DNA of 37,690 nucleotides from a virus: IMG/VR virus record IMGVR_UViG_3300036846_001606, positions 1 to 37,690 of that record; one strand, written 5' to 3'. How positions within the stretch are numbered: the first letter of the stretch is position 1; the number at the start of each line of letters is the position of its first letter. The translations under genes were made by a program, and so were the position numbers. Shown piece after piece: positions 15,048 to 21,653 of this stretch. The notes below the pieces were generated by a model. The model was not told the DNA's origin and did not search any database. It worked only from the letters and a program-made list of their open reading frames with translations.

Positions 15048-15127
15048 GGCACACCCCTACAAATCCTTTCGCCCGTTCCCGGGCAAATGCGCGTGCGAAG
15101 CCGCCTCGTCGAGGAGCTTCGGTAAAA

Positions 15128-15508
15128 TCATTCTCCGGCATTGAGGCGCGCGGCGCGCTTGAAGCGTCCGAGCGTCTGGCTGATTTCCCTGATCGAGCTC
15201 GCCGCGGCACTCCCGGTCTGCGCGAATGCGGCGATCTGGGTCTCCACGCGCTTTCCCTCCCGCTGGAGATGGTCGCGGATCCGCGTGAGCTCGGCGATCA
15301 AGCGGTCGATCTCGGCAATCGAGCTGCCGGCGACGCGCTGGATGAGGTCGGGGACGTTGGACCCGACGGTATGGCTGTCCGTGTCGGCCGGCTCGCGCGA
15401 GGAGTGCGGCTCCATTTGCTGGCGCGACGACTCCCGCCGGACATACGCGCGGATGTCGGTCTCGATCTCCGGAATGTCTCCAGGCTGCAAGGGTGGGCTG
15501 ACGCTCAT
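15128..15508 (-). CDS. Coiled-coil protein (126 aa), unknown
   Basis: A 126-residue soluble protein. The N-terminal 45 residues are Pro/Glu-rich (PPLQPGDIPEIETDIRAYV). Then come two long amphipathic helices: VPDLIQRVAGSSIAEIDRLI with its extension ELTRIRDHLQREGKRVETQI, and a C-terminal SSIREISQTLGRFKRAARL. It resembles proteins that form helical bundles, but no family is recognised. It is transcribed toward the 173-residue gene. Upstream (15509-15680) is an AT-richer stretch that probably holds its promoter; I see no gene there. Confidence 0.6.
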   Translation of the reverse strand: MSVSPPLQPGDIPEIETDIRAYVRRESSRQQMEPHSSREPADTDSHTVGSNVPDLIQRVAGSSIAEIDRLIAELTRIRDHLQREGKRVETQIAAFAQTGSAAASSIREISQTLGRFKRAARLNAGE

Positions 15509-15680
15509 GTGCTTGGCTCCTGCGGCGGATCCCCGCCGTCAAACCGGGGAAAATCCTATTCCAAAGGCAAGTTATACCAGGGAGAAACGGGGAAGCCGAA
15601 TACAATCATTAAGATAGAGTTAACAGTGGCGCGACCGTATGTCGGTTTTAAGACTCTCGGAACCCGGGGTTAACTCTCGG

Positions 15681-16286
15681 CTAGGGCGTCGGCCCCATCA
15701 CCCGGATACCAGCCTGCCCGCGCGTCTTCACTTCGAGCCGCTCGATCTCCTCGAACAACTCGTCGCGGCGGGACTTCCACAGCGCCAGGCTCTCGGTGTC
15801 CTTGACGAAGCCGTGCGCCTCGGCGAGCGCGCCGAACAGGTAGAGGTCGGGCGCGGCGGCGAGGAGCCAGTTCGCGGTGTTGGTGTTCGAGAGCGCGGGG
15901 ATCTTCTGGAAGTAGTCGAAGGTCAGCGCCGTGTCGTTGCTCGGCGCGACGGTAAGATTGCCGCCCTCGATGGTGAACAGGCGGGGGGCGCCTGCCGGCA
16001 GCGTCGGATAGAGCGCGTGCAGATAGGACGGGTGCACGTATTCGAGCTCGCGCGGAAACTGGCCAGTCCAGGTGACGCGGCGCCAAGCGAGGTAGTCGGC
16101 CGGCAGCGTCGCGGCGCCGGACGAGACGCTGAGCGCCGCGGTCGCCTCCTGCTGGCGCAGGCGCAGGCGCCGGTTCGCGGCGGATTCGAACAGCGCGATG
16201 AAGTCGGGAATGTTGGGGCCGAGATCGCCGCGCGCGATCCAGTTGGCGATCGCCGTCTGCAGGTCGGTATAGGTCTGGATGGTCAT
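15681..16286 (-). CDS. Phage head-tail adaptor (gp4-like)
   Basis: A 201-residue protein. The opening TIQTYTDLQTAIANWIARGD and IPDFIALFESAANRRLRLRQ (26-45) is characteristic of head-tail adaptors in short-tailed phages. A middle beta region follows (LPADYLAWRRVTWTG), then a helical C-terminal part (WLLAAAPDLYLFGALAEAHG). The adaptor ring joins the portal to the tail hub. Its place between the capsid-proximal genes and the gp10-like gene fits. The start is separated by four bases from the stop of a repeat-encoded ORF. It ends before the host-type cargo block. Confidence 0.75.
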   Translation of the reverse strand: MTIQTYTDLQTAIANWIARGDLGPNIPDFIALFESAANRRLRLRQQEATAALSVSSGAATLPADYLAWRRVTWTGQFPRELEYVHPSYLHALYPTLPAGAPRLFTIEGGNLTVAPSNDTALTFDYFQKIPALSNTNTANWLLAAAPDLYLFGALAEAHGFVKDTESLALWKSRRDELFEEIERLEVKTRGQAGIRVMGPTP

Positions 16287-16290
16287 TGCT

Positions 16291-16464
16291 TCAACCTTGC
16301 GCGGCGCAGCTCCGCCTCATGGTGAGGAGCGCGACGCAGTCGCGCGTCTCGAACCATGAGGTCGGCCGATGTGGCGCCGCTTGTATGCGCGGCCGATCCT
16401 TCGCGACGCGCTCGCTTCGCGAGCGCTCCCCAGGATGAGGCGGAGCGAGCCGGGCAGGTCTCAT
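16291..16464 (-). repeat. REP element with 57-codon coupling ORF
   Basis: The gap between the 96-residue gene and the adaptor is a palindromic dispersed repeat: GCCTCATGGTGAGGAGC and CTCGCTTCGCGAGCG motifs, and a CTCATGG/CCATGAG pair. The minus-strand frame is open from ATG 16462-16464, overlapping the previous stop as ATGA, to TGA 16291-16293, four bases before the adaptor ATG. Confidence 0.65.
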
Positions 16465-16751
16465 CGATCCACCCGCAGATGCCGCCAGTCGGGATCGTCG
16501 AGCTTGCGCCGGATGTACTTGCCCCACTCCTCGCTCGACATGCCGAGCGGGTTGACGCCGTCCTCGTTCATCCAGCGCACCAGGATGACGTTCGGAATGC
16601 TGGCGATGTGCCGGCCCCAGTCGCTCCTCTGCGGCGCGGCGCGAAGCCGCGCATTGCGCGCGAGGATCGGCGCGACGTCCTGCACGTGCTCGAGGGTGAA
16701 GTGGTCGCCGTCGGAGTCGAGATGGATGCGGGCGACGAGATCGCCCGTCAT
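16461..16751 (-). CDS. Conserved small phage protein (96 aa)
   Basis: A 96-residue protein with the opening DLVARIHLDSDGDHFTLEHV, WGRHIASIPNVILVRWMNED in the middle and a C-terminal EEWGKYIRRKLDDPDWRHLR. I recognise this as a recurring neighbour of adaptor genes in alphaproteobacterial phages, without known function. It has no TM or signal and is probably a small virion or assembly protein. The ATG shares one base with the stop of an R1 repeat ORF (TGATG), and the repeat provides AGGAG nine bases upstream. Its own stop overlaps the next repeat ORF. Confidence 0.7.
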   Translation of the reverse strand: MTGDLVARIHLDSDGDHFTLEHVQDVAPILARNARLRAAPQRSDWGRHIASIPNVILVRWMNEDGVNPLGMSSEEWGKYIRRKLDDPDWRHLRVDR

Positions 16752-16828
16752 CAGCCTACGCTCCTATCGGAGCTACGGCTCGACAAGCCGCGCCGTAGCG
16801 AACGGAGTGAGTGAAGGCGGGTCACCAT
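16751..16828 (-). repeat. Coupling repeat R1 with 24-codon ORF (copy C)
   Basis: A third R1 copy, diverged. GTG 16823-16825 overlaps the stop of the 165-residue gene as GTGA; an ATG one codon earlier is also possible. The frame encodes a peptide ending SSRSSDRSVG, and its TGA (16751-16753) shares one base with the next ATG. AGGAG is nine bases before that ATG. The inverted repeat CTCCTATCGGAG is kept. Confidence 0.7.
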
Positions 16829-17319
16829 TGGCCGACGTCTTCCAGCGTGAGCGTGAAGGTCTCGTTGGCCGCCGGCGTGTAGGCGGCGCGCGCCTCGATC
16901 AGCGCGAAGATGCTGCCGCTCGCGAGCCGGAGGAACATCTCCGAGCCGGCCGTCGCCGAGCCGGTGCCGGTGCAGCCGTCGGTGAAGGCGAGCATCGACG
17001 TCACGTCGATGTTGCCGAGCCAGTTCGCCGCATGGTCGGTCGACCAGGCGCCGTTGTCGCCGTTCTGCGGCGTCGGCGCCGCCTCGTAGAGATGAATGCG
17101 GAAGCTGGCATTGGTCGGCGAGGTGCCGGACTTGGTGAGCCGGGCGCGGGTGATGCGGGTGATACCGTGGCCGACCGCCGCGATGTTGCCGAGGTCGATC
17201 TGCAGCGGCATGACGGAGCCGGCGGCGGTGGAGTTGGCGACGAGGTCGCCCGCCGCGTAGGCGGTCGTGTCGTTCGGCCGTGCGAAGCCGGCCGAGAGAT
17301 TGTTGATCTGGAACGGCAT
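16822..17319 (-). CDS. Putative virion beta protein (165 aa)
   Basis: A 165-residue protein, opening PFQINNLSAGFARPNDTTAY and followed by YAAGDLVANSTAAGSVMPLQ (20-39), strand-rich segments (GITRITRARLTKSG; ASFRIHLYEAAPTPQNGD) and an ending ANETFTLTLEDVGQW. There are no cysteines outside one near the C-terminal third. This beta-sandwich-like layout is common among phage head-decoration or capsid-associated proteins, and it follows the capsid gene. It is separated from the 119-residue gene by nine bases. Function is inferred from position only. Confidence 0.7.
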   Translation of the reverse strand: MPFQINNLSAGFARPNDTTAYAAGDLVANSTAAGSVMPLQIDLGNIAAVGHGITRITRARLTKSGTSPTNASFRIHLYEAAPTPQNGDNGAWSTDHAANWLGNIDVTSMLAFTDGCTGTGSATAGSEMFLRLASGSIFALIEARAAYTPAANETFTLTLEDVGQW

Positions 17320-17328
17320 CGCGGCGCC

Positions 17329-17688
17329 TCAGGTGCGGATGACCAGGCCGAACGCACCGGCCGCGCTGCCGGTCGCGCCGGACGGCGTGAGCGAGATCAC
17401 GTCGTCCTCGTTGACGTCGGCCGGATCGGTCGAGCTCGCGTCGGCGCGAAACAGCGTGCCGGCGGAGCCGCCGGTGACCGAGAGCGCGAGCGACGGCACC
17501 GCCGTGCCGTTGATCGCGACCGCCACCGCGGTGGTGCCCGTGACGGCGCTGTCCTGGATGCAGGTCGCGGCGATCAGGCGGCCTTTCTTCGGCACGCGGG
17601 CGTAGGCGGCCTTGGGGCTCGTGCCGATCGACGATGAGTAGGCGTTGAGGTGATATTCCTTGAGCGGATGGGGAACCGGGAGAGACAT
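17329..17688 (-). CDS. Small virion protein after capsid gene (119 aa)
   Basis: A 119-residue protein starting SLPVPHPLKEYHLNAYSSSI. A beta-rich remainder follows (KKGRLIAATCIQDSAVTGTT; VAVAINGTAVPSLALSV), ending SAAGAFGLVIRT. It is compact with no TM or signal, plausibly a decoration or joining protein. It begins just downstream of a strong terminator hairpin (17711-17736). The downstream block must therefore come from read-through or a new promoter in the 17740-17922 region. The upstream ORF extension is ignored because it runs through the terminator and a repeat. Confidence 0.65.
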   Translation of the reverse strand: MSLPVPHPLKEYHLNAYSSSIGTSPKAAYARVPKKGRLIAATCIQDSAVTGTTAVAVAINGTAVPSLALSVTGGSAGTLFRADASSTDPADVNEDDVISLTPSGATGSAAGAFGLVIRT

Positions 17689-17710
17689 GGGCTGATCCTG
17701 GGTTGGAATG

Positions 17711-17736
17711 AAAAAAGGGCCGCGTGATGCGGCCCC
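17711..17736 (-). terminator. Rho-independent terminator after capsid gene
   Basis: On the minus strand, GGGCCGC-ATCAC-GCGGCCC is followed directly by TTTTTT. It lies about 190 bases past the capsid stop and 23 bases before the next start, so it should reduce expression of the downstream block relative to scaffold and capsid. Confidence 0.8.
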
Positions 17737-17756
17737 TGTGGAGCATTGGCGTTTGA

Positions 17757-17905
17757 ATCTGCGGCTCTTGCGCCCTCTCCCCCGCTCTTGCGGGGCAGAG
17801 CCGGAAAGGGGAAGCCACACGCACATGAGCAAGCGGCGCCCCCACCCCACCCTCCCCCGCAAGCGGGGGAGGGGACGAGAGGCATGAGCAAGCGGCAGGA
17901 GCGCA
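17757..17905. repeat. Dispersed repeat R3
   Basis: It contains CTCTCCCCCGCTC, GGGGAAGCCAC, CATGAGCAAG and CTCCCCCGCAAGCGGGGGAG in the same order as at 25905-26035 and, more diverged, 36185-36285. The palindromes are typical of intergenic repeats in Rhizobiales. It fills most of the gap between the terminator and the capsid gene. Confidence 0.6.
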
Positions 17906-17922
17906 AGCGCCCGCCCGTGGCG

Positions 17923-18877
17923 TTACGCCGTCGTCAGGTCGAACACGCCGCCGGAGGCCTTCTCGTTGCGCGCCTCGAGCGCGAACTCGGAGAGGATCTC
18001 CTTGCGCTCCGAGTCGCCGGTCTTGGCGAGCGGCACCGACACCATCTTGCGGCCGTTGAGATAGGCGACCGCCCACAGGTCCATCTGCAGCACCAGCACG
18101 TCGCGCGGCCGCGAGAAGCGGTTGGCGACGACCTTGAGCGTGCCGAAGTCGGACTCGTAGGCGTCGACCGAGGCGGTGATCTTCTTGCGCCTGGTGTCCT
18201 CGATCGGCGAGGCGCGGCCCGTGAAGGTCGAGAACACCTGCTTGTTGAAGCCGCCGGTCATGATCGTGTCCGGCTTGCCGCCGTTCGACCAGATCGACTG
18301 CAGCACCGTCTTGAGCTGCGCCTCGGTGAAGGCGCGCTGCGTCCCGTCGGTCCGCGCGCCGGTGCCGTCGGCCGCCGACGGATCGGCGCCGCCCGCGCCC
18401 TTGGCGGTGTTCGACTTGATCCACGACAGCACGGATGCGGTGGTGCGCGCGACGTTCGAGGCGCCGGTCGTCTTCGCCTTGTTGGTGCCGACCAGGCTCA
18501 TCTCCATGTCGCGCTTGAGCTCGAGGCCTTTCATCATCTCCTGGTAGGCCATCTCGTTGTCGCGGCCGGCGTGCTCGACCGCCTGCTGCGTGCCGGAGAC
18601 CTGCGGCACCTTGCGGGCGATCTCGCAGATGTCCTAGCCGCACCGTCGGCGTGGTCGGGTCGGCGACCGCGTCGTCGCCTTCGAGCTGCTGGTTGCTGCC
18701 GGAGGCAGCCGCGAGCGCCTGGGTCTGCCATTCGTGATTGACGGCCGAGGCTTTGGCTTTCTCGATGCCGGTCATGAACGGCGTGTCGGTCGGATCGACA
18801 CGGTAGACCATGTCCGACAGGTCCTCGCGGTTGCCCGCGGCCGAGTAGGTGGTGAAGGTGTTGGTGGGAAGTGCCAT
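17923..18877 (-). pseudogene. Major capsid protein, frameshifted
   Basis: The N-terminal part from ATG 18877 reads ALPTNTFTTYSAAGNREDLS and continues to about residue 80, DPTTPTVRLG, with AAAGGA upstream. The frame must then change near 18632-18640 to reach ICEIARKVPQVSGTQQAVEH and the rest, which ends at 17923 with EKASGGVFDLTTA. Together these give about 317 residues resembling the DUF5309/SU10-like capsid family (SGTQQAVEHAGR, then AYQEMMKGLELKRDMEMSLV). The interval is 955 bases, one more than a multiple of three, consistent with +1 or -2. No slippery heptamer is seen at the join. Scaffold precedes it and a terminator follows. It is either a real disabling mutation or a base-call error. 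Confidence 0.8.
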
Positions 18878-18907
18878 GGTGGTTGGTCCTTTGGGTTGCC
18901 ACACCCA

Positions 18908-18960
18908 CACCGTCATGCCCGCGCATGCGGGCATCCACGTCTTTGCCGCTGGCCCAAGAC
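18908..18960. repeat. REP palindrome upstream of capsid gene
   Basis: GTCATGCCCGCGCATGCGGGC is followed by ATCCACGTCTTTG, the same family as at 10575-10646, 11065-11105 and 30461-30548. The capsid reading frame is open upstream through it to ATG 18934, but the start at 18877 is preferred. Confidence 0.6.
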
Positions 18961-18975
18961 ATGGATGGCCGGGAC

Positions 18976-19086
18976 ATAGGCGCGCGAAGCGACGCCGTTC
19001 TTACGAACGGCTATAGGCGCGCGAAGCGACGCCGTTCTTACGAACGGCTATAGGCGCGCGAAGCGACGCCGTTCTTACGAACGGCT
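18976..19086. repeat. Three 37-bp tandem repeats
   Basis: Units start at 18976, 19013 and 19050. Each has AGGCGCGCGAAGCGACG and then the small palindrome CCGTTCTTACGAACGG, and the units look identical by eye. They sit between the scaffold stop and the capsid start. A single related unit, with TTCGAAGAACGG, is at 11001-11031. The unit length is not a multiple of three, so unlike R1 the array cannot keep one reading frame. Confidence 0.8.
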
Positions 19087-19118
19087 ATGCCCGGCCATGA
19101 CGGCGTCGGTGCGTGTGC

Positions 19119-20240
19119 TTACCGGCGCGCCCTCGCCTGACGCTGCGCCACGAGAAGCGCCGCCGCGTCGCGCAGGGTGCCGGAGGTGGTGAGACGATCG
19201 TCGAGGCTCCGGACCTTCGCGTCGGCGTCCGCGTCGCGGGCCGGCGCCGGTCCGGGTCGTTGCACGTGCGGCACGGGGCGCTCGAGCGCGGCCCTGGCTT
19301 TCGCCTGGGCCTCGCGGTATTTCACGCCGTCGCGCAACAGGAGCTGCATGCGGTGATCGCGCAGGCTGATCGCCGCCTGCCCGTTCCACAGAGGCCCGAG
19401 CTCTGCTTCGGCGAAGCCCAGATCCTTGAGCAGCTCGCTCGCGCGCTGGGTCGCCTCGGCCATCACCTTCATGTCGGAGAACTCGGGCGCCTTTTCCAGA
19501 AACTTGGCGTCCTCGTCCCGCGCGAAGGCGGTCCAGCGCGTCGCCTGCTCGTGCGTCTGGCGCACCTGGGCGGCCACGACCTGCTGCTGGATGGCGGCGA
19601 TCTTCTTCTGCTGCGCATCCCACAGCACGTAGCGCGGCCAGTCCTCGCGCGCGAGGCGCTCGATGTCGCCGATGCCTTTGATATCGGCGAAATCGCCCTG
19701 ATGCTGGTTCTGCAGATCCATCAGCAGCGCCGGCAGGGCCTGCTCGTATTGCGCACGTGCCTTGTCGGCCTCCTGCTGCTGGGCCGACAGGCCCTTCAGC
19801 CGTTCGGAGGCCTCGTTCTGACGGCGGAGGAAATCGGCTTCGCGCGACCGCTCGCGATCGGCAAGGCGTTCTTGCGTCTCGCGGGGGAGGTGGCGAAAAA
19901 GCTCCTTGTCCTCCTTCGTCCATGACCTCGGCGGATCGATGGGAGGCTGTTGGTCAGCCTGATCGTTCGCCTGCGTCCCACCAGGACCGGTTTCCCGGGT
20001 GGCGCCGGCCCCGGGCTCTTGACCCGGGGCCGATTGCTGTTCGGCGGTCGCGTCGGATCGCGCCTCGCCGGAATGCTGCTCCTCGTCGCGCCGCTGCCTG
20101 GCCGCATCCTTGTTGCGGGTGTCGACCAGCGACAGCGCCGCCTCGCGCGCGCTCAGCGGGCCGTCGCCGCCGGCGCTGCGCTCGACGATGTCGCTCTGCA
20201 TCGTGCTCTCGGCGCCGGGCGCCGTCGTCTCGTCAACCAT
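19119..20240 (-). CDS. Phage scaffold protein
   Basis: A 373-residue hydrophilic protein. Residues 1-105 are charged and disordered (ARQRRDEEQHSGEARSDA). A helical central part follows from about residue 106 (SWTKEDKELFRHLPRETQER), then a long coiled coil (LKGLSAQQQEADKARAQYEQ). Residues 200-300 hold more helices, and the C-terminus is basic. Length, composition and a place directly before the capsid gene fit a capsid-assembly scaffold. It overlaps the 79-residue gene upstream by eight bases. I saw no protease signature, so scaffold removal may be by exit rather than cleavage. Confidence 0.8.
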   Translation of the reverse strand: MVDETTAPGAESTMQSDIVERSAGGDGPLSAREAALSLVDTRNKDAARQRRDEEQHSGEARSDATAEQQSAPGQEPGAGATRETGPGGTQANDQADQQPPIDPPRSWTKEDKELFRHLPRETQERLADRERSREADFLRRQNEASERLKGLSAQQQEADKARAQYEQALPALLMDLQNQHQGDFADIKGIGDIERLAREDWPRYVLWDAQQKKIAAIQQQVVAAQVRQTHEQATRWTAFARDEDAKFLEKAPEFSDMKVMAEATQRASELLKDLGFAEAELGPLWNGQAAISLRDHRMQLLLRDGVKYREAQAKARAALERPVPHVQRPGPAPARDADADAKVRSLDDRLTTSGTLRDAAALLVAQRQARARR

Positions 20241-20472
20241 TCTGCTTCTCCTGTCCTGCCGCCGCGAACGCGGACCGGCCAGCCTCGGTCACGGTGAAAA
20301 ACTGGATCAGGCGCGAGCGGCGCCTGTCCTGGAATTCGAACAGCCCGCGGGCGCGCAGCCGCTCGCCGACACGTCGTTCGGCGACCCGCGCCATGTAGAA
20401 GCCCTGGGCACCCATCCTGATGGCGCGCCACAGCACGCGACGCGCGGTGTCGCCCGGCCTGCACTCAGCCAT
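20233..20472 (-). CDS. Small basic phage protein (79 aa)
   Basis: A 79-residue protein, mostly helical and basic at first (RRVLWRAIRMGAQGFYMARV), then RRVGERLRARGLFEFQDRRR and FFTVTEAGRSAFAAAG. The second half resembles the wing of a small winged-helix domain (TEAGRSAF is typical of such folds), so DNA binding is possible. It overlaps its neighbours on both sides by eight bases, a sign of a real tightly packed gene. It lies between two small proteins ahead of scaffold. Confidence 0.65.
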   Translation of the reverse strand: MAECRPGDTARRVLWRAIRMGAQGFYMARVAERRVGERLRARGLFEFQDRRRSRLIQFFTVTEAGRSAFAAAGQEKQNG

Positions 20473-20767
20473 CTCGCCGTTCCTTCTCCCGTTGCGCCTT
20501 CGCGGTCATTTCGTCCAGCTCTCGTTGCGCCAGCCTGCCGCCGGCAATGACGTGGGCGAGGTGATCGCGCACCTTGGCGACCACCTGCACGGCCTGCCAC
20601 AGCCGCTCGCGCCCGTCGGTGTCGCGCGCATGCGTTGTCCGCCAGGCCGTGACGTAGTCGCGGTCGAGCGCCTCGAGCGCCTCGATCAACAGCTCGTCGC
20701 GCTGCAGCGCCTCGGCGCGCGCGGCGCGCTCGATCGCCTTGTTCAATGCGATGTCATCGATGGGCAT
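20465..20767 (-). CDS. Helical phage protein (100 aa)
   Basis: A 100-residue all-helical, highly charged protein: DIALNKAIERAARAEALQRD, then LIEALEALDRDYVTAWRTTH and a C-terminal ELDEMTAKAQREKERRDG. The start at 20767 is chosen because the upstream extension is Arg/Thr low-complexity and overlaps the previous gene's 3' end. It overlaps the 298-residue gene by 14 bases and the 79-residue gene by eight. It is unrecognised, probably a head-assembly accessory. Confidence 0.65.
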   Translation of the reverse strand: MPIDDIALNKAIERAARAEALQRDELLIEALEALDRDYVTAWRTTHARDTDGRERLWQAVQVVAKVRDHLAHVIAGGRLAQRELDEMTAKAQREKERRDG

Positions 20768-21650
20768 GAGCCAACAGCAGAAGCGCGATCGCTTCCTCCT
20801 CCTCGTCGTCGTCGATCGGCGGGTTGGCACGCGCAAGCTCGGCTGCATGTGCCTGCGCGCTCGCCTGCGCCGCAAGCGTCCTCAGATCCTCGACGCCGCG
20901 CGCGGCCGCGGCGGCATGCTGCGCCATGAGCCCGGCGATCGCCGCATCGGATTGCGCACGCGCCCGCTCCCGGGAGCGGCGGCGCGCTTCGGCAAAGGCG
21001 GCCTCGCGCCGACGCCGCTCCCCCGAACGGCGAAGCTGCTCGTCGCGAATGCGCCGCTCTTCGGTTGCGCGCCGCCGCTCCTCCTCGGCCAGCAGCTCGC
21101 GCCAGCGTCGGCGCGAGAACGTGCCGCCCGAGATGGAGGAACCGCCGCCGAGCAGGGCGTAGCTGAGATCGACGGGCTGACCCGTCAGGATGAATGTCCC
21201 GGCGGACACCGGCTCGGACGGATCGAACGCGACCAGCGCACCGGACAGCGCGAACGCCCCGAAGGTGGCCGAGAGCTGCCCCTGGAAGGCGAGCGCCTGG
21301 CCCGCAATGGCGAACGCCGCGGCCGTGGCCGGGACTTCGACCTGCAGCGGCGCCGCCTGGCCCGACAGCGCGAACGATCCGGATGCCGGGCTCAGTTGAG
21401 CCTGGAATGCCACGGCCTCGCCGGCGAACGCAAATGAGCCGGCCGTGACGCGCGCGGCTGCCTGGAAAGTGGCCACCGCGCCGGTCAGGCTGAACGAAGC
21501 GTGCGCGACCGGTTCTTGCACCTGAAAGTTTGCTGCCTCGCCCGTGAGCGTGAAGATCGTTACGCTCGCGGTGAGAACCGTCGTCGTCGCGCCTGCGTCT
21601 GCCTCCTGGCCGACCGCAAGGCGCCCGAGTGCGTCGCCGCCGACGAACAT
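20754..21650 (-). CDS. Repeat protein with basic coiled-coil tail (298 aa)
   Basis: Residues about 22-165 contain seven tandem repeats of about 20 residues with core FxLTGxxxxF (e.g. ASGSFALSGQAAPLQVEVPA; TAAAFAIAGQALAFQGQLSA), most likely a repetitive beta fold. A short Gly/Ser link follows. Residues 183-235 are a strongly charged helix (LLAEEERRRATEERRIRDEQ), and the C-terminus holds Ala-rich and DDDEEEE segments. I recall related repeat proteins in Rhizobiales phages next to portal genes, with no known role. The stop of the 429-residue gene is three bases upstream of its start. It could be a fibrous surface protein or an adhesin-like head component. Confidence 0.75.
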   Translation of the reverse strand: MFVGGDALGRLAVGQEADAGATTTVLTASVTIFTLTGEAANFQVQEPVAHASFSLTGAVATFQAAARVTAGSFAFAGEAVAFQAQLSPASGSFALSGQAAPLQVEVPATAAAFAIAGQALAFQGQLSATFGAFALSGALVAFDPSEPVSAGTFILTGQPVDLSYALLGGGSSISGGTFSRRRWRELLAEEERRRATEERRIRDEQLRRSGERRRREAAFAEARRRSRERARAQSDAAIAGLMAQHAAAAARGVEDLRTLAAQASAQAHAAELARANPPIDDDEEEEAIALLLLAHAHR

Positions 21651-21653
21651 GCG

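Noticed and set aside
18630-18645. Programmed frameshift in the capsid gene
   Set aside because: No slippery heptamer or following structure is visible, and a shift this early in a capsid gene is not typical. Mutation or sequencing error is simpler.
16751-18934. A minus-strand frame of 727 codons that starts with the capsid N-terminus
   Set aside because: After about 80 residues it leaves the capsid frame and becomes Arg/Gly/Ala noise. The true capsid sequence continues in another frame, so this is the frameshift product.
18976-19086. CRISPR-like array
   Set aside because: The three 37-base units are contiguous with no variable spacers and no cas genes nearby.
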